Source: Paenibacillus macquariensis
Lineage (GTDB): Bacteria > Bacillota > Bacilli > Paenibacillales > Paenibacillaceae
Assembly: GCF_900156375.1 (NCBI RefSeq)
Contig: NZ_FTNK01000008.1
Coordinates: forward strand, 186,001 to 250,000
DNA: 64,000 nucleotides
Direction of reading: 5' to 3'
The notes under the pieces were generated by a model. That model searched no databases, was not told the DNA's origin, and saw only the letters and a list, made by a program, of their open reading frames with translations. The stretch's first letter is position 1, and each line of letters begins with the position of its first letter. A program made the translations under genes and the position numbers. Positions 25,952 to 33,853 of this stretch are shown here, one piece after another.

Positions 25952-26527
25952 TTAAGATTGCCGAATAAGGGGTCCTCTTGTGTATATTGTTTTCGGGACA
26001 GGACTTTTAAAATGTTCCTCAAAATGTTCCTCAAAATGTTCCTCAAAATTAACCTCAATATTAACCTTAGAATTAACCTCAGAATGAACCTTAGAATTAA
26101 CCTCAGAATGAACCTTAGAATTAACCTCAGAATGTTCCTTATTAAAATGAACCTTATTAGAATTGAGCGCATATTCAGATTGGATCTGACGAAAGCGTTC
26201 TTCTTTTAAATACTGCTGACCTTCTAATCGAATAAGGAACTCTTTTCTAATGATGAAGGCGTGAACCATAGAAGATAACCCTCCTACATAAATTGAACTT
26301 ACTGCTATTGTTGCTATTAACCCGAATTCTGGATCAATGATTGCCGCTATGATCATGAAAATGAAGGGGAAAGAGTAAATCGCTCCATACATTGACCAAC
26401 GTTTACTTTTCACCTTCGAGCCAATATAGAAGAAAGCAATTCCATTTAAAAGAAAGGTGAAGGTTAGTAAAATCCACCAAGATTGCGCCAACTTCCAAAA
26501 TAAACTTTTACGTGAATGATTCATCAT
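25952..26527 (-). CDS. Tandem membrane-protein paralogue 3 with tetrapeptide-repeat insert (RQS-tail family)
   Basis: 191 residues. The membrane part matches the others (SWWILLTFTFLLNGIAFFYIG, KSKRWSMYGAIYSFPFIF, GGLSSMVHAF, IRKEFLIRLEG). Between the QIQSEYAL block and the tail PVPKTIYTRGPLIRQS lies an insert of about 44 residues made of four-residue units: S-(E/K)-V-(N/H), then F-E-E-H three times. The DNA shows eleven 12-bp units (26009-26140). The insert alternates acidic and basic residues and would be a hydrophilic spacer holding the conserved tail away from the membrane. Start ATG 26527 with GGAGG seven bases upstream. Confidence 0.75.
   Translation of the reverse strand: MMNHSRKSLFWKLAQSWWILLTFTFLLNGIAFFYIGSKVKSKRWSMYGAIYSFPFIFMIIAAIIDPEFGLIATIAVSSIYVGGLSSMVHAFIIRKEFLIRLEGQQYLKEERFRQIQSEYALNSNKVHFNKEHSEVNSKVHSEVNSKVHSEVNSKVNIEVNFEEHFEEHFEEHFKSPVPKTIYTRGPLIRQS
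26009..26140. repeat. Eleven-unit 12-bp tandem repeat inside paralogue 3
   Basis: On the plus strand the units are AAAATGTTCCTC three times, AAAATTAACCTC, AATATTAACCTT, then AGAATTAACCTC alternating with AGAATGAACCTT, ending AGAATGTTCCTT. The length is a multiple of three, so unit gain or loss keeps the frame and varies the tail length by four residues each time. This is a typical substrate for replication slippage. Confidence 0.92.
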
Positions 26528-26581
26528 TTATAAACCTCCAAGTTATCCGTATTGCCGTACAATTTAAATATGTATATAGTG

Positions 26582-27055
26582 CTACTTACTGTGTGATGAT
26601 TGGCGAATTAAATTGCCCTTTGCTGGGATGGTTTGAGGAAGCGCACGTTTCGAATGCTCCGGCTCAGTTGTATTAAGGTTGAAGTCAACGCCATACTCAT
26701 CTTCAATCTTGTGCTTCAGTTCATTCTCTTCTCTTATGGAAGATAATTGCCGAGCTTCTAATCGAAGGAGATATTCTTTTCTAACCTTGAATGTGTGTAT
26801 GATACTAATAATCCAACTGATGAGGAGAATGGGTACTCCTAAGTTCATTTGCCAACTTTCTTGCTCGTTTGGAGATATAAGTGTAAGTCCTCCAAAACAA
26901 GTTACAGCATAAACAACGCCCCAAATCGCAAACGATTTACTTCTCACTCTCATGGCAATGTAGAAAAAGGCTGACCAGTATAAGAAGAAAATAAGGGTTA
27001 GCAGTATCCACCATGAATGAACGATTCTCCACAATAATGATTTGCGATTTAACAT
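26582..27055 (-). CDS. Tandem membrane-protein paralogue 4 (RQS-tail family, most diverged)
   Basis: 157 residues from ATG 27055, which has GGAGG six bases upstream; a longer reading to 27085 lacks a ribosome site. Layout as in the others: SWWILLTLIFFLYWSAFFYIA, RSKSFAIWGVVYAV, a third helix near 75-95, VRKEYLLRLEA, HKIEDEYGV, then ALPQTIPAKGNLIRQS. Unlike the others it carries four extra residues (SHSK) after RQS. It is the first gene of the leftward cluster. Sequence distance suggests it split first, and paralogues 1-3 arose later. Confidence 0.75.
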   Translation of the reverse strand: MLNRKSLLWRIVHSWWILLTLIFFLYWSAFFYIAMRVRSKSFAIWGVVYAVTCFGGLTLISPNEQESWQMNLGVPILLISWIISIIHTFKVRKEYLLRLEARQLSSIREENELKHKIEDEYGVDFNLNTTEPEHSKRALPQTIPAKGNLIRQSSHSK

Positions 27056-27195
27056 ATGTAACCTCCGTTTAGATATTTGTCCCATCTACCGGGCTGTGTC
27101 ACTGTGTGTACATGAATAAGGGAGCCGAACGCTCCGACCCCCCAGTATAACTTATACCTGATTATACCATATTACCTTAACAATATATGACTATT

Positions 27196-27951
27196 TTACG
27201 CAGTGTATATCAGAATAGCATCTCTTAGGAACGCGGCTGTGCCCGGTTGTTTCACATCATAATAAGCAGTAAATCGTTCATCATCCACGTACATTTGAGC
27301 TAACCCAGCGTGAGCTTCCTTACTATACGTAGTCCAATAACAACTCAACCATTGACGATGCAGATCTACAGCATGTTGCGCGGGTTCGCTTGCGGGATCA
27401 CCTGTGATCATCGCTTTAGCAAGAGCTTCATGGACGCAAGCTTCTAATTGTTCAACATCTGCATACTGTGTTTCCGTCATGTTCATCATCTTCTGGTTGG
27501 TTAGATTAATGGATTCATCACCATATTTCGCTCTAATTTCATTACCATAGTTCTTCTCGTTATCGTCGATTAAAGTCTGCTTGAACCCATCGAATTTCTC
27601 TTCATTTGTCATTGTTATTCCCCCTTTGGAGTGGGCCAATGTTGAATCAACATTAGCGATTAATTGATCTAATTGTGCTCGTTTCTTAAGAAGTTTCGCA
27701 CGATGTTCTCTCAGTGCTGTATTCCCATCAAAGGAGGGAGAGGTCATTATTTCTTTTATGATGTCAAGACTCACTCCTAACTCCCTGAAAAAAAGAATCT
27801 GCTGTAACCGATCAACTTCGGGTTGACCATAAATACGATATCCTGATGAGTTCGTTCTAGCGGGTTTAAGTAGATCAATCTGATCATAATATCTTAATGT
27901 TCTAGTGCTAATACCTGCCATATGTCCTAACTTATGCACGGTATATTCCAT
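27196..27951 (-). CDS. MerR family regulator with TipAS drug-binding domain (Mta/TipA-like)
   Basis: 251 residues. Residues 1-70 are the MerR helix-turn-helix (YTVHKLGHMAGISTRTLRYYDQIDLLKPARTNSSGYRIYG). A coiled coil spans about 75-110, and 125-250 is a TipAS domain (ending AGLAQMYVDDERFTAYYD and GTAAFLRDAI), which in TipA and Mta binds thiopeptides or other drugs and triggers activation. GGGAGGTGAG precedes ATG 27951. The gene has a MerR-type promoter with 19-base spacer directly upstream, so it probably activates itself. It would switch on drug-resistance genes, but none is adjacent. Confidence 0.92.
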   Translation of the reverse strand: MEYTVHKLGHMAGISTRTLRYYDQIDLLKPARTNSSGYRIYGQPEVDRLQQILFFRELGVSLDIIKEIMTSPSFDGNTALREHRAKLLKKRAQLDQLIANVDSTLAHSKGGITMTNEEKFDGFKQTLIDDNEKNYGNEIRAKYGDESINLTNQKMMNMTETQYADVEQLEACVHEALAKAMITGDPASEPAQHAVDLHRQWLSCYWTTYSKEAHAGLAQMYVDDERFTAYYDVKQPGTAAFLRDAILIYTA

Positions 27952-27974
27952 GAGCTCACCTCCCTGACTTCATA

Positions 27975-28005
27975 AGCGTACACCTTGACGTAACGTCATA
28001 GTCAA
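27975..28005 (-). promoter_or_regulatory. MerR-type promoter with 19-base spacer and central dyad
   Basis: Read on the minus strand: TTGACT (28000-28005), 19 bases, TACGCT (27975-27980). The spacer holds the dyad TGACGT-T-ACGTCA. An over-long 19-base spacer with a palindrome inside is the hallmark of promoters that MerR-family proteins untwist. The MerR/TipAS gene starts 24 bases beyond. Confidence 0.75.
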
Positions 28006-28022
28006 TAGTTATTTATGGAATG

Positions 28023-28064
28023 AAAAAACTGCAGCACTATCTCTATAGAAGATAGTACTGCAGT
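28023..28064 (-). terminator. Terminator of the second deacetylase gene
   Basis: ACTGCAGTACTATCT-type 15-bp stem (28028-28042 with 28050-28064, one mismatch); reading leftwards it is followed by six T. It ends the gene at 28082-28849. Confidence 0.88.
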
Positions 28065-28081
28065 CTCGTCTGTGTGAATGA

Positions 28082-28849
28082 TTAGTGAGTGACTCTTATA
28101 TCTTGTCCTACATTTTCTTTATTTGAGATTAGATCGGAGACCGTTACAAATGAGTAACCTCTCTTAATTAATTCTGGCAAAATAATAGTTAAGGCATCGA
28201 CCGTTTGAACACTGTTATGAACAAAGTCGTGCATCAATACGATATCGCCATTGTCAACGTTGTTAAGTACCTTATTCACAATTTTGTTTACACCTGGACT
28301 CATCCAATCCTTGGTGTCTTGATCCCATGACCACAGAATCATTAACAATTGATTGTCTTTACAGATGTTAACAGCAGATTCGCTATAGCTACCACCGGGT
28401 GGACGAAATAGTGTTGCTTTTTGTCCTATAGCTTTATATATAGCTTCTTGTGTTCGAGTTAATTCATTGAGTAATTTAGTTCTAGGGATATTCTGAAAAG
28501 AAGCATGATCAAAGGAATGATTGCCGATCTCATGTCCTTCGAGATATGCTCTTTTGACAATTTCGGGATACTTTTCTACGCGATTACCTACGACAAAAAA
28601 AGTGGCTTTGGCTTGATATTTTTTTAGAAGATTAAGGATCGCAGGGGTTTTTGTATAATCAGGTCCGTCATCAAAGGTAAGGGCAATAACTTTGTTCTTT
28701 GTAGGAACTTCCCATACGATATCACCACGTTTCTCATAATAGTCTCTTCCTTTACTAAAGGTAGAATGAGGCTCCGCATATGTAGTGTTGATGAATAGAT
28801 TGGCTATAGTGAATATGGTTAGTATTCGAGTTATATTCCAGATCTTCAT
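28082..28849 (-). CDS. Secreted polysaccharide deacetylase (chitooligosaccharide/peptidoglycan type)
   Basis: 255 residues from ATG 28849, which follows GGGAGG by five bases. Residues 1-26 are a signal peptide (ending TTYA). The catalytic domain shows TFDDGP (58-63), NHSFDH near 112-117 (metal-binding His pair), RPPGGSYSES near 152, WSWDQDTKDW and a late IVLMHD. It is a plain single-domain family 4 esterase, like PdaA-type enzymes of Bacillus. The RPPGGS variant of RPPYGS is common in PdaA-like proteins. Acts on extracellular N-acetylated glycan; exact substrate unknown. Monocistronic. Confidence 0.9.
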   Translation of the reverse strand: MKIWNITRILTIFTIANLFINTTYAEPHSTFSKGRDYYEKRGDIVWEVPTKNKVIALTFDDGPDYTKTPAILNLLKKYQAKATFFVVGNRVEKYPEIVKRAYLEGHEIGNHSFDHASFQNIPRTKLLNELTRTQEAIYKAIGQKATLFRPPGGSYSESAVNICKDNQLLMILWSWDQDTKDWMSPGVNKIVNKVLNNVDNGDIVLMHDFVHNSVQTVDALTIILPELIKRGYSFVTVSDLISNKENVGQDIRVTH

Positions 28850-28970
28850 GAGTCCTCCCTTTTTGGTTCTTATTTGTATCATGAATGTTAGAGTTCACCA
28901 CAATATAACCAATTATTCAGAGATCACAATACCCCTCAGGAAGTAGATGAAGGGAAGCCCATTGGGGTTA

Positions 28971-29840
28971 CTAATGTTGGCCGAAATTTTCGATAAATTT
29001 GGTTGCCAGAGAGGAAATATATTTATCTTTTATCCAGATGGCCGCGATTTGTGTTCGTAATGCTTCGTTTCGGATCTCTTTGTAGATTAGATTCTCACGA
29101 TTCGCGAGGTCTAGAGCAGATTTAGGAACAATACCGATGCCAAGCCCTGCATTTGCCCAGAACAGTGTTGTACGTGCATCGTCATTTTTGCAAAAGATTA
29201 CAGGATCAAATCCTTCCTTCAAGCAGGTTTCGCGAATAAGTTGTTCAAATCTGCGGTAAATGATGAGGGGTTTATCTATTAACTCGTTCACATCAATGGT
29301 ATCTTCAGTGGTTGTCCAATCATATTCCTGCGTCATGACAGCGATCATGGGCTCAGACTGTGCGTATCTGTATTCGAGATTGGATGTGTTAAAAGGAGTT
29401 CTGACAATGCCTACTTCAACAATGCCTTTAGATAAAAGATCGATAATCATAAAGGTATTTCCCTCATGGATCTCAAACTTGACGCCCGAATAGGTCTTGT
29501 GAAATTTGGAGAGACTTTCCGTCAAAAGCGTTGCACCCGAAGAGGACACTGTGCCAATGGAAAGTGTTCCATTTAGTCCTTTCACGAAATCCGTGATTTC
29601 CCTAGCTGTAGAATCGGTTAGCTCTAAGATTTGTTGTGCTCTATTTCGTAGGATAATCCCTGCATCCGTGAGTTGAACACTACGTGGTTTGCGTTCCACA
29701 AGCGTAACACCAAGCTCTTCTTCCAAAAGCTTGAGCTGTTGACTCAGAGGGGGTTGTGCCATTTGAAGTTTCTTGGCTGCTGAGGTAATCTGACCTTCTT
29801 CAGCGATAGCAAGGAAATATTTGAGTTGTCTGATATCCAT
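28971..29840 (-). CDS. LysR family transcriptional regulator
   Basis: 289 residues from ATG 29840, preceded by AGGAGG; an extension to 29927 is unsupported. The N-terminal winged helix (1-65) reads MDIRQLKYFLAIAEEGQITS and AQPPLSQQLKLLEEELGVTL, typical of the family. The rest is a periplasmic-binding-protein-like co-inducer domain. It is divergent from a two-gene ABC exporter that starts 157 bases away. Two tandem LysR-type boxes lie in the shared region, so the exporter is its likely target and it probably also represses itself. Co-inducer unknown. Confidence 0.9.
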   Translation of the reverse strand: MDIRQLKYFLAIAEEGQITSAAKKLQMAQPPLSQQLKLLEEELGVTLVERKPRSVQLTDAGIILRNRAQQILELTDSTAREITDFVKGLNGTLSIGTVSSSGATLLTESLSKFHKTYSGVKFEIHEGNTFMIIDLLSKGIVEVGIVRTPFNTSNLEYRYAQSEPMIAVMTQEYDWTTTEDTIDVNELIDKPLIIYRRFEQLIRETCLKEGFDPVIFCKNDDARTTLFWANAGLGIGIVPKSALDLANRENLIYKEIRNEALRTQIAAIWIKDKYISSLATKFIENFGQH

Positions 29841-29864
29841 ATGAATCCTCCTGTAGTAAATTGA

Positions 29865-29902
29865 GATACGAAAAAAGTATCGAAAGGATACGAAACGAAT
29901 AT
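29865..29902. promoter_or_regulatory. Tandem LysR boxes between regulator and ABC exporter
   Basis: First box GATAC-N7-GTATC at 29865-29881, a perfect ATAC-N7-GTAT (T-N11-A) site. Second box ATAC-N7-ATAT at 29888-29902, one mismatch. They are offset by 22 bp, two helical turns, as expected for a LysR tetramer with one strong recognition and one weaker activation site. The strong box lies nearer the regulator gene. Confidence 0.65.
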
Positions 29903-29996
29903 TTTTAATATGATATGAGCTATGCAATAATCATAATCAATACTACATAATAGTCAAATGCTTCAACCAATTCTTAACGGTAGGTGATGATTAACA

Positions 29997-31739
29997 TTGT
30001 TTAAGCTAGCTGTATATTTAAGAGCGTATAAGAAAGAGGTTATTATTGGTCCGATTTTCAAACTATTGGAAGCCATATTTGAACTACTACTTCCAACCAT
30101 CGTCGCGCTTATGATCAATAAAGGAATAGGGATGCGGGATACTTCCTATGTATTTAAAATGGGAGGGCTTATGCTTGCGCTCTCCATCGTCGGGTTTGGC
30201 TGTTCGCTGATCTGTCAGTATTATGCGTCGCGTGCCTCACAAGGTTTCGGTACTACACTGCGTAACAAGTTATTCAAACATATCTCTTCACTGTCCTATG
30301 CAGAGATGGATAAGTATGGTACATCATCACTCATCAATCGGATAACGAATGATGTTAATCAGCTTCAATTGGCTGTCGCCATGCTGATACGTCTCGTTAT
30401 TAGAGCGCCATTCATTTGTATTGGTGCGATTATCATGTCGATGATCTTAGATTTCAGGTTGTCACTGATTTTACTGGTAGCTACACCTGTGTTTGGCATT
30501 ATCTTATATTTCATCATCACACGTACAGCACCGATGTATCGAACATATCAGCAGAAGTTAGACCGAATTGCACTTGTCTTAAGTGAGAATCTTTCGGGTG
30601 TTCGAGTTATTCGTGCATTCGCAAAGAGTAGACAAGAAAGAGCGCGATTTAATGAATCCTCGGAGGATTTAACTCGGACAGCTATTCGTGTAAGTCGGAT
30701 TTCAGCATTGTTAAACCCGTTGACTACGCTCGTGGTTAATGTAGCTATCATCGCTATACTATGGGTTGGTGGTGTTCACATTAATGTGGGTGAACTATCA
30801 CAAGGTGAAATTATCGCCTTTATCAACTACATAACGCAAATTTTGTTGGCATTAATCGTTGTATCGAACCTTGTCATTATTTTCACCAAAGCCTCATCTT
30901 CGGCAGCGAGAATTAATGAAGTGTTAGCGACAACAACCTCCATTCCTGATCACGGAGATGTTGGTTCGGTCAATGTGACTAACAGGATAAATGCACCTGC
31001 CATTCAATTTAATAACGTGTCCTTTGGCTACAATAAGATGGGCGAATTGGCGCTTGAGAACGTAACACTTGAGATTGCACATGGAGAGACCATTGGAATA
31101 ATCGGTGGTACTGGATCAGGGAAATCCACGTTTGTGAACCTGATTGCAAGGTTCTATGATGCGTCACAAGGAGATATATGGATAGATGGAGTTCATGTGA
31201 AAGACTATTCGTTGCAACAATTAAGAAGTCGAATAGGTATTGTTCCGCAAAAGGCCTTGCTCTTTACGGGTACCATTGCGGAAAATATCCGTTGGGGTAA
31301 CGAGCACGCGACAGACGATGAGATGATGAAGGCAGCTGCTATTGCGCAGGCTGAGGAATTTATACTAAAGCTTCCGGAAGGATACAACACAAAGGTGTCT
31401 AGAGGTGGAATTAACTTATCTGGTGGACAGAAGCAACGGTTGACGATTGCTCGTGCCGTGGTAGCTCAACCACACATTCTTATTCTAGACGATTCATCGA
31501 GTGCGTTAGATTTTGCAACAGATGCAGCACTAAGACGTGAATTGAAGGAAAACAGTGTACAGATGACGGTGCTTATGGTGTCGCAGCGGGTCAGTAGTGT
31601 ACAGCAAGCCGATAAAATCATTGTATTTGAGGAAGGGCGGATTGCTGGCATAGGCACACATGATGAACTGATGACCAGTTGCGAGGTATATAAGGAAATT
31701 TACCTGTCCCAACTTTCCAGTGAGGAGTCACGCAAATGA
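29997..31739 (+). CDS. ABC exporter half-transporter, degenerate-site subunit
   Basis: 580 residues: six membrane helices (about 15-290) plus one ATPase domain (340-575). The ATPase has GGTGSGKST and a canonical signature LSGGQ, but the Walker B catalytic Glu is Asp (LILDDSSSALD) and the switch His is Gln (VSQRVSS). The partner gene overlaps by four bases (ATGA) and has the opposite defects. This is the arrangement of heterodimeric multidrug exporters such as LmrCD and BmrCD, in which one of the two ATP sites is degenerate. Start TTG 29997 with AGGTGATG upstream. The divergent LysR gene is the likely regulator. Confidence 0.9.
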   Translation: MFKLAVYLRAYKKEVIIGPIFKLLEAIFELLLPTIVALMINKGIGMRDTSYVFKMGGLMLALSIVGFGCSLICQYYASRASQGFGTTLRNKLFKHISSLSYAEMDKYGTSSLINRITNDVNQLQLAVAMLIRLVIRAPFICIGAIIMSMILDFRLSLILLVATPVFGIILYFIITRTAPMYRTYQQKLDRIALVLSENLSGVRVIRAFAKSRQERARFNESSEDLTRTAIRVSRISALLNPLTTLVVNVAIIAILWVGGVHINVGELSQGEIIAFINYITQILLALIVVSNLVIIFTKASSSAARINEVLATTTSIPDHGDVGSVNVTNRINAPAIQFNNVSFGYNKMGELALENVTLEIAHGETIGIIGGTGSGKSTFVNLIARFYDASQGDIWIDGVHVKDYSLQQLRSRIGIVPQKALLFTGTIAENIRWGNEHATDDEMMKAAAIAQAEEFILKLPEGYNTKVSRGGINLSGGQKQRLTIARAVVAQPHILILDDSSSALDFATDAALRRELKENSVQMTVLMVSQRVSSVQQADKIIVFEEGRIAGIGTHDELMTSCEVYKEIYLSQLSSEESRK

Positions 31740-33475
31740 ATACGAAGGAAACATGGAATAGACTATTAACGTACGCCGGACAATATAGAAAAAATGCCAT
31801 TTGGGCAGTGATATGTGCTGTTATCAGTGTTGTTGCAAGTCTGATTGGTCCGTTGTTGATTGGTAAAACGGTCGACCAAATGATTGGTGTTGGTAAAGTC
31901 CAGTTCGATAATATTAGAGAGTTATTAGTTATATTAGCGATTGTATATGTCATCGGGAGTCTCTTTGGATGGTTGTTAATCAATTTGACGAACCGTATCG
32001 CTTACCAGACGGTATATGATATGCGCCGGGAGCTCTTTGATAAGCTGAATATTCTTCCGTTAAGTTACCACGATAATCACCCGCAAGGTGACAGCATAAG
32101 TCGATTCGTTAATGACATGGATGCTGTGTCAGATGGACTTCTTCAAGGTTTCTCGACATTGCTTACAGGTGTCATTACCATTGTGGGGGCACTTGTGTTC
32201 ATGCTGTATATCAGTCCGATGATGACCCTAGTTGTTCTGATCTCAGCTCCGGTATCGTACTATGTGGCACGGTTCATTACGACAAGGTCACAGCAACTAT
32301 TTCGTGAACAAGCTACCATTCTAGGTGGATTAAATGGGTATGTGGAAGAAATGATTGGCGGACAAAAAGTCGTGCAGGCATTGCAATACGAAGAGCGTTC
32401 TTTTAGTGAGTTCGAGCAGAAGAATCAAGCGTTATATGAAAAGGGAATGCGATCCCAATTCTATGGTTCACTATCCAATCCTGCAACCCGCTTAGTGAAC
32501 AACGTTACGTTCTCGATTATTGCCATTATTGGTAGTGTGGCTGTCATTCTTAACACCGTAACGGCGGGGGAACTTTCTAGCTTTCTCATCTTCTCGAACT
32601 TATTTGCTAAGCCGTTCAATGAAATTACGGGCGTCTTAACACAACTTCAATCGGCAACCGCATCTTCTCAGCGTATTTTCTCAGTTCTTGATTTGAACCC
32701 TGAACAACCTGATCATGCCAATGCACTTCAGTTGAAACAAAGTAAAGGGACGATTACTTTTGATAAAGTAAAGTTCGCATATCAACCAGATCGGCCTTTG
32801 ATCACGAACTTCAGCCTAGTAGTACACCCAGGTACACGTATTGCTATCGTCGGTCAGACGGGGGCTGGTAAGACAACATTGGTTAATCTTCTCATGAGGT
32901 TTTATGATGTGAATAGTGGGGTAATCATGATTGATGGCGTCAATATAAATGAGATCACACGTGATAGCTTACGGCAAAATTTCGGTATGGTGCTACAAGA
33001 AACATGGTTGTATGGGGCTAGCATACGGGATAATATAGCTTACGGGAAACAGGATGCGACTGACGAAGAGGTCGTTGCGGCAGCGAAATCAGCCCATGCG
33101 CATAGCTTCATCAAGCGATTACCTGAGGGGTATGACACGCTGATTACGGGTGCAGGAGGAAGCCTATCCCAAGGACAGGAACAACTTCTGACGATTGCAC
33201 GCGTGATGTTAGTCGACCCACCCATGTTAATTTTAGATGAGGCAACCAGTAGTATTGATACTCGGACTGAGATTCGTATCCAGAAGGCTTTTCAGAAGAT
33301 GATTGAAGGTAGAACGAGCTTTGTGATTGCTCACAGACTATCCACGATTAGAGAAGCAGACTTGATTCTGTATATGAAGAACGGCGATGTCGTTGAAAGT
33401 GGAAGCCACGAACAGTTATTAGCGAGTGGCGGGCATTATGCTGAGTTATATAACAGCCAGTTTACATCAGTTTAA
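31736..33475 (+). CDS. ABC exporter half-transporter, catalytic subunit
   Basis: 579 residues with the same layout as its partner: six membrane helices and a C-terminal ATPase. Here Walker A (GQTGAGKTT), Walker B (LILDEATSSID) and the switch His (IAHRLST) are canonical, while the signature is LSQGQ instead of LSGGQ. The working ATP site is therefore built from this protein's Walker motifs and the partner's LSGGQ. The start overlaps the partner's stop by four bases, ensuring equal synthesis. Expected to export drugs or lipids; the substrate is unknown. A strong terminator follows at 33564. Confidence 0.92.
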   Translation: MNTKETWNRLLTYAGQYRKNAIWAVICAVISVVASLIGPLLIGKTVDQMIGVGKVQFDNIRELLVILAIVYVIGSLFGWLLINLTNRIAYQTVYDMRRELFDKLNILPLSYHDNHPQGDSISRFVNDMDAVSDGLLQGFSTLLTGVITIVGALVFMLYISPMMTLVVLISAPVSYYVARFITTRSQQLFREQATILGGLNGYVEEMIGGQKVVQALQYEERSFSEFEQKNQALYEKGMRSQFYGSLSNPATRLVNNVTFSIIAIIGSVAVILNTVTAGELSSFLIFSNLFAKPFNEITGVLTQLQSATASSQRIFSVLDLNPEQPDHANALQLKQSKGTITFDKVKFAYQPDRPLITNFSLVVHPGTRIAIVGQTGAGKTTLVNLLMRFYDVNSGVIMIDGVNINEITRDSLRQNFGMVLQETWLYGASIRDNIAYGKQDATDEEVVAAAKSAHAHSFIKRLPEGYDTLITGAGGSLSQGQEQLLTIARVMLVDPPMLILDEATSSIDTRTEIRIQKAFQKMIEGRTSFVIAHRLSTIREADLILYMKNGDVVESGSHEQLLASGGHYAELYNSQFTSV

Positions 33476-33563
33476 CTGATCCTTATTAGAAAATAGCTGT
33501 ACTTCTTGCCATTGTTGATGATTATTTCATAGTAATTAATGGTAAATAGAGATTGCTGCATTG

Positions 33564-33599
33564 AAACAGACTAGGTCTTTAGACCTAGTCTGTTTTTTG
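33564..33599 (+). terminator. Rho-independent terminator of the ABC exporter operon
   Basis: Perfect 15-bp stem AAACAGACTAGGTCT / AGACCTAGTCTGTTT with two-base spacer (loop formed by opening the top pairs) and T run. Confidence 0.93.
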
Positions 33600-33853
33600 T
33601 GTCTATTTTTCTCGCATATGTGGATGAAAGTAGCGGTATATATAATAGTTACAATATTTTAACCTATTAGTTACAAAGTTTTTACTTATTATAATTGGGA
33701 TATTTATGATTTTTACTTATAACGTGACAGTTCTTTGTACCTGAATTACTAATTGTGAATTGAGACCATAGACCGATTATCTCTAGGCAGGAAGAACTCT
33801 ACAATGGGGACAAGCAATGCAGGAACATTAGCATCTTAGGAGGTAATAACAAC
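33600..33853 (+). promoter_or_regulatory. Upstream region and long leader of the NlpC/P60 gene
   Basis: AT-rich stretch containing a TATAAT at 33690-33695 with a poor -35 (TTAGTT) 17 bases before it. This would give a leader of about 150 bases ending in AGGAGG at 33838-33843. Riboswitches of the c-di-AMP type often precede such hydrolases, but I do not find their conserved blocks here. Confidence 0.35.

Noticed and set aside
26009-26140. Possible CRISPR array
   Set aside because: Units are 12 bp with no spacers between them, and they are coding; no cas genes nearby.
25894-26209. Open frames on both strands over the 12-bp repeats (e.g. minus frame rich in ILRLILR, plus frame rich in NLRINLRM)
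   Set aside because: Any repeat with a multiple-of-three unit gives long open frames. Only the frame continuous with the membrane paralogue has a ribosome site and family match.
33700-33853. c-di-AMP (ydaO-type) riboswitch before the NlpC/P60 hydrolase
   Set aside because: Such riboswitches often precede this gene type, but the conserved sequence blocks were not visible. A covariance search would decide.
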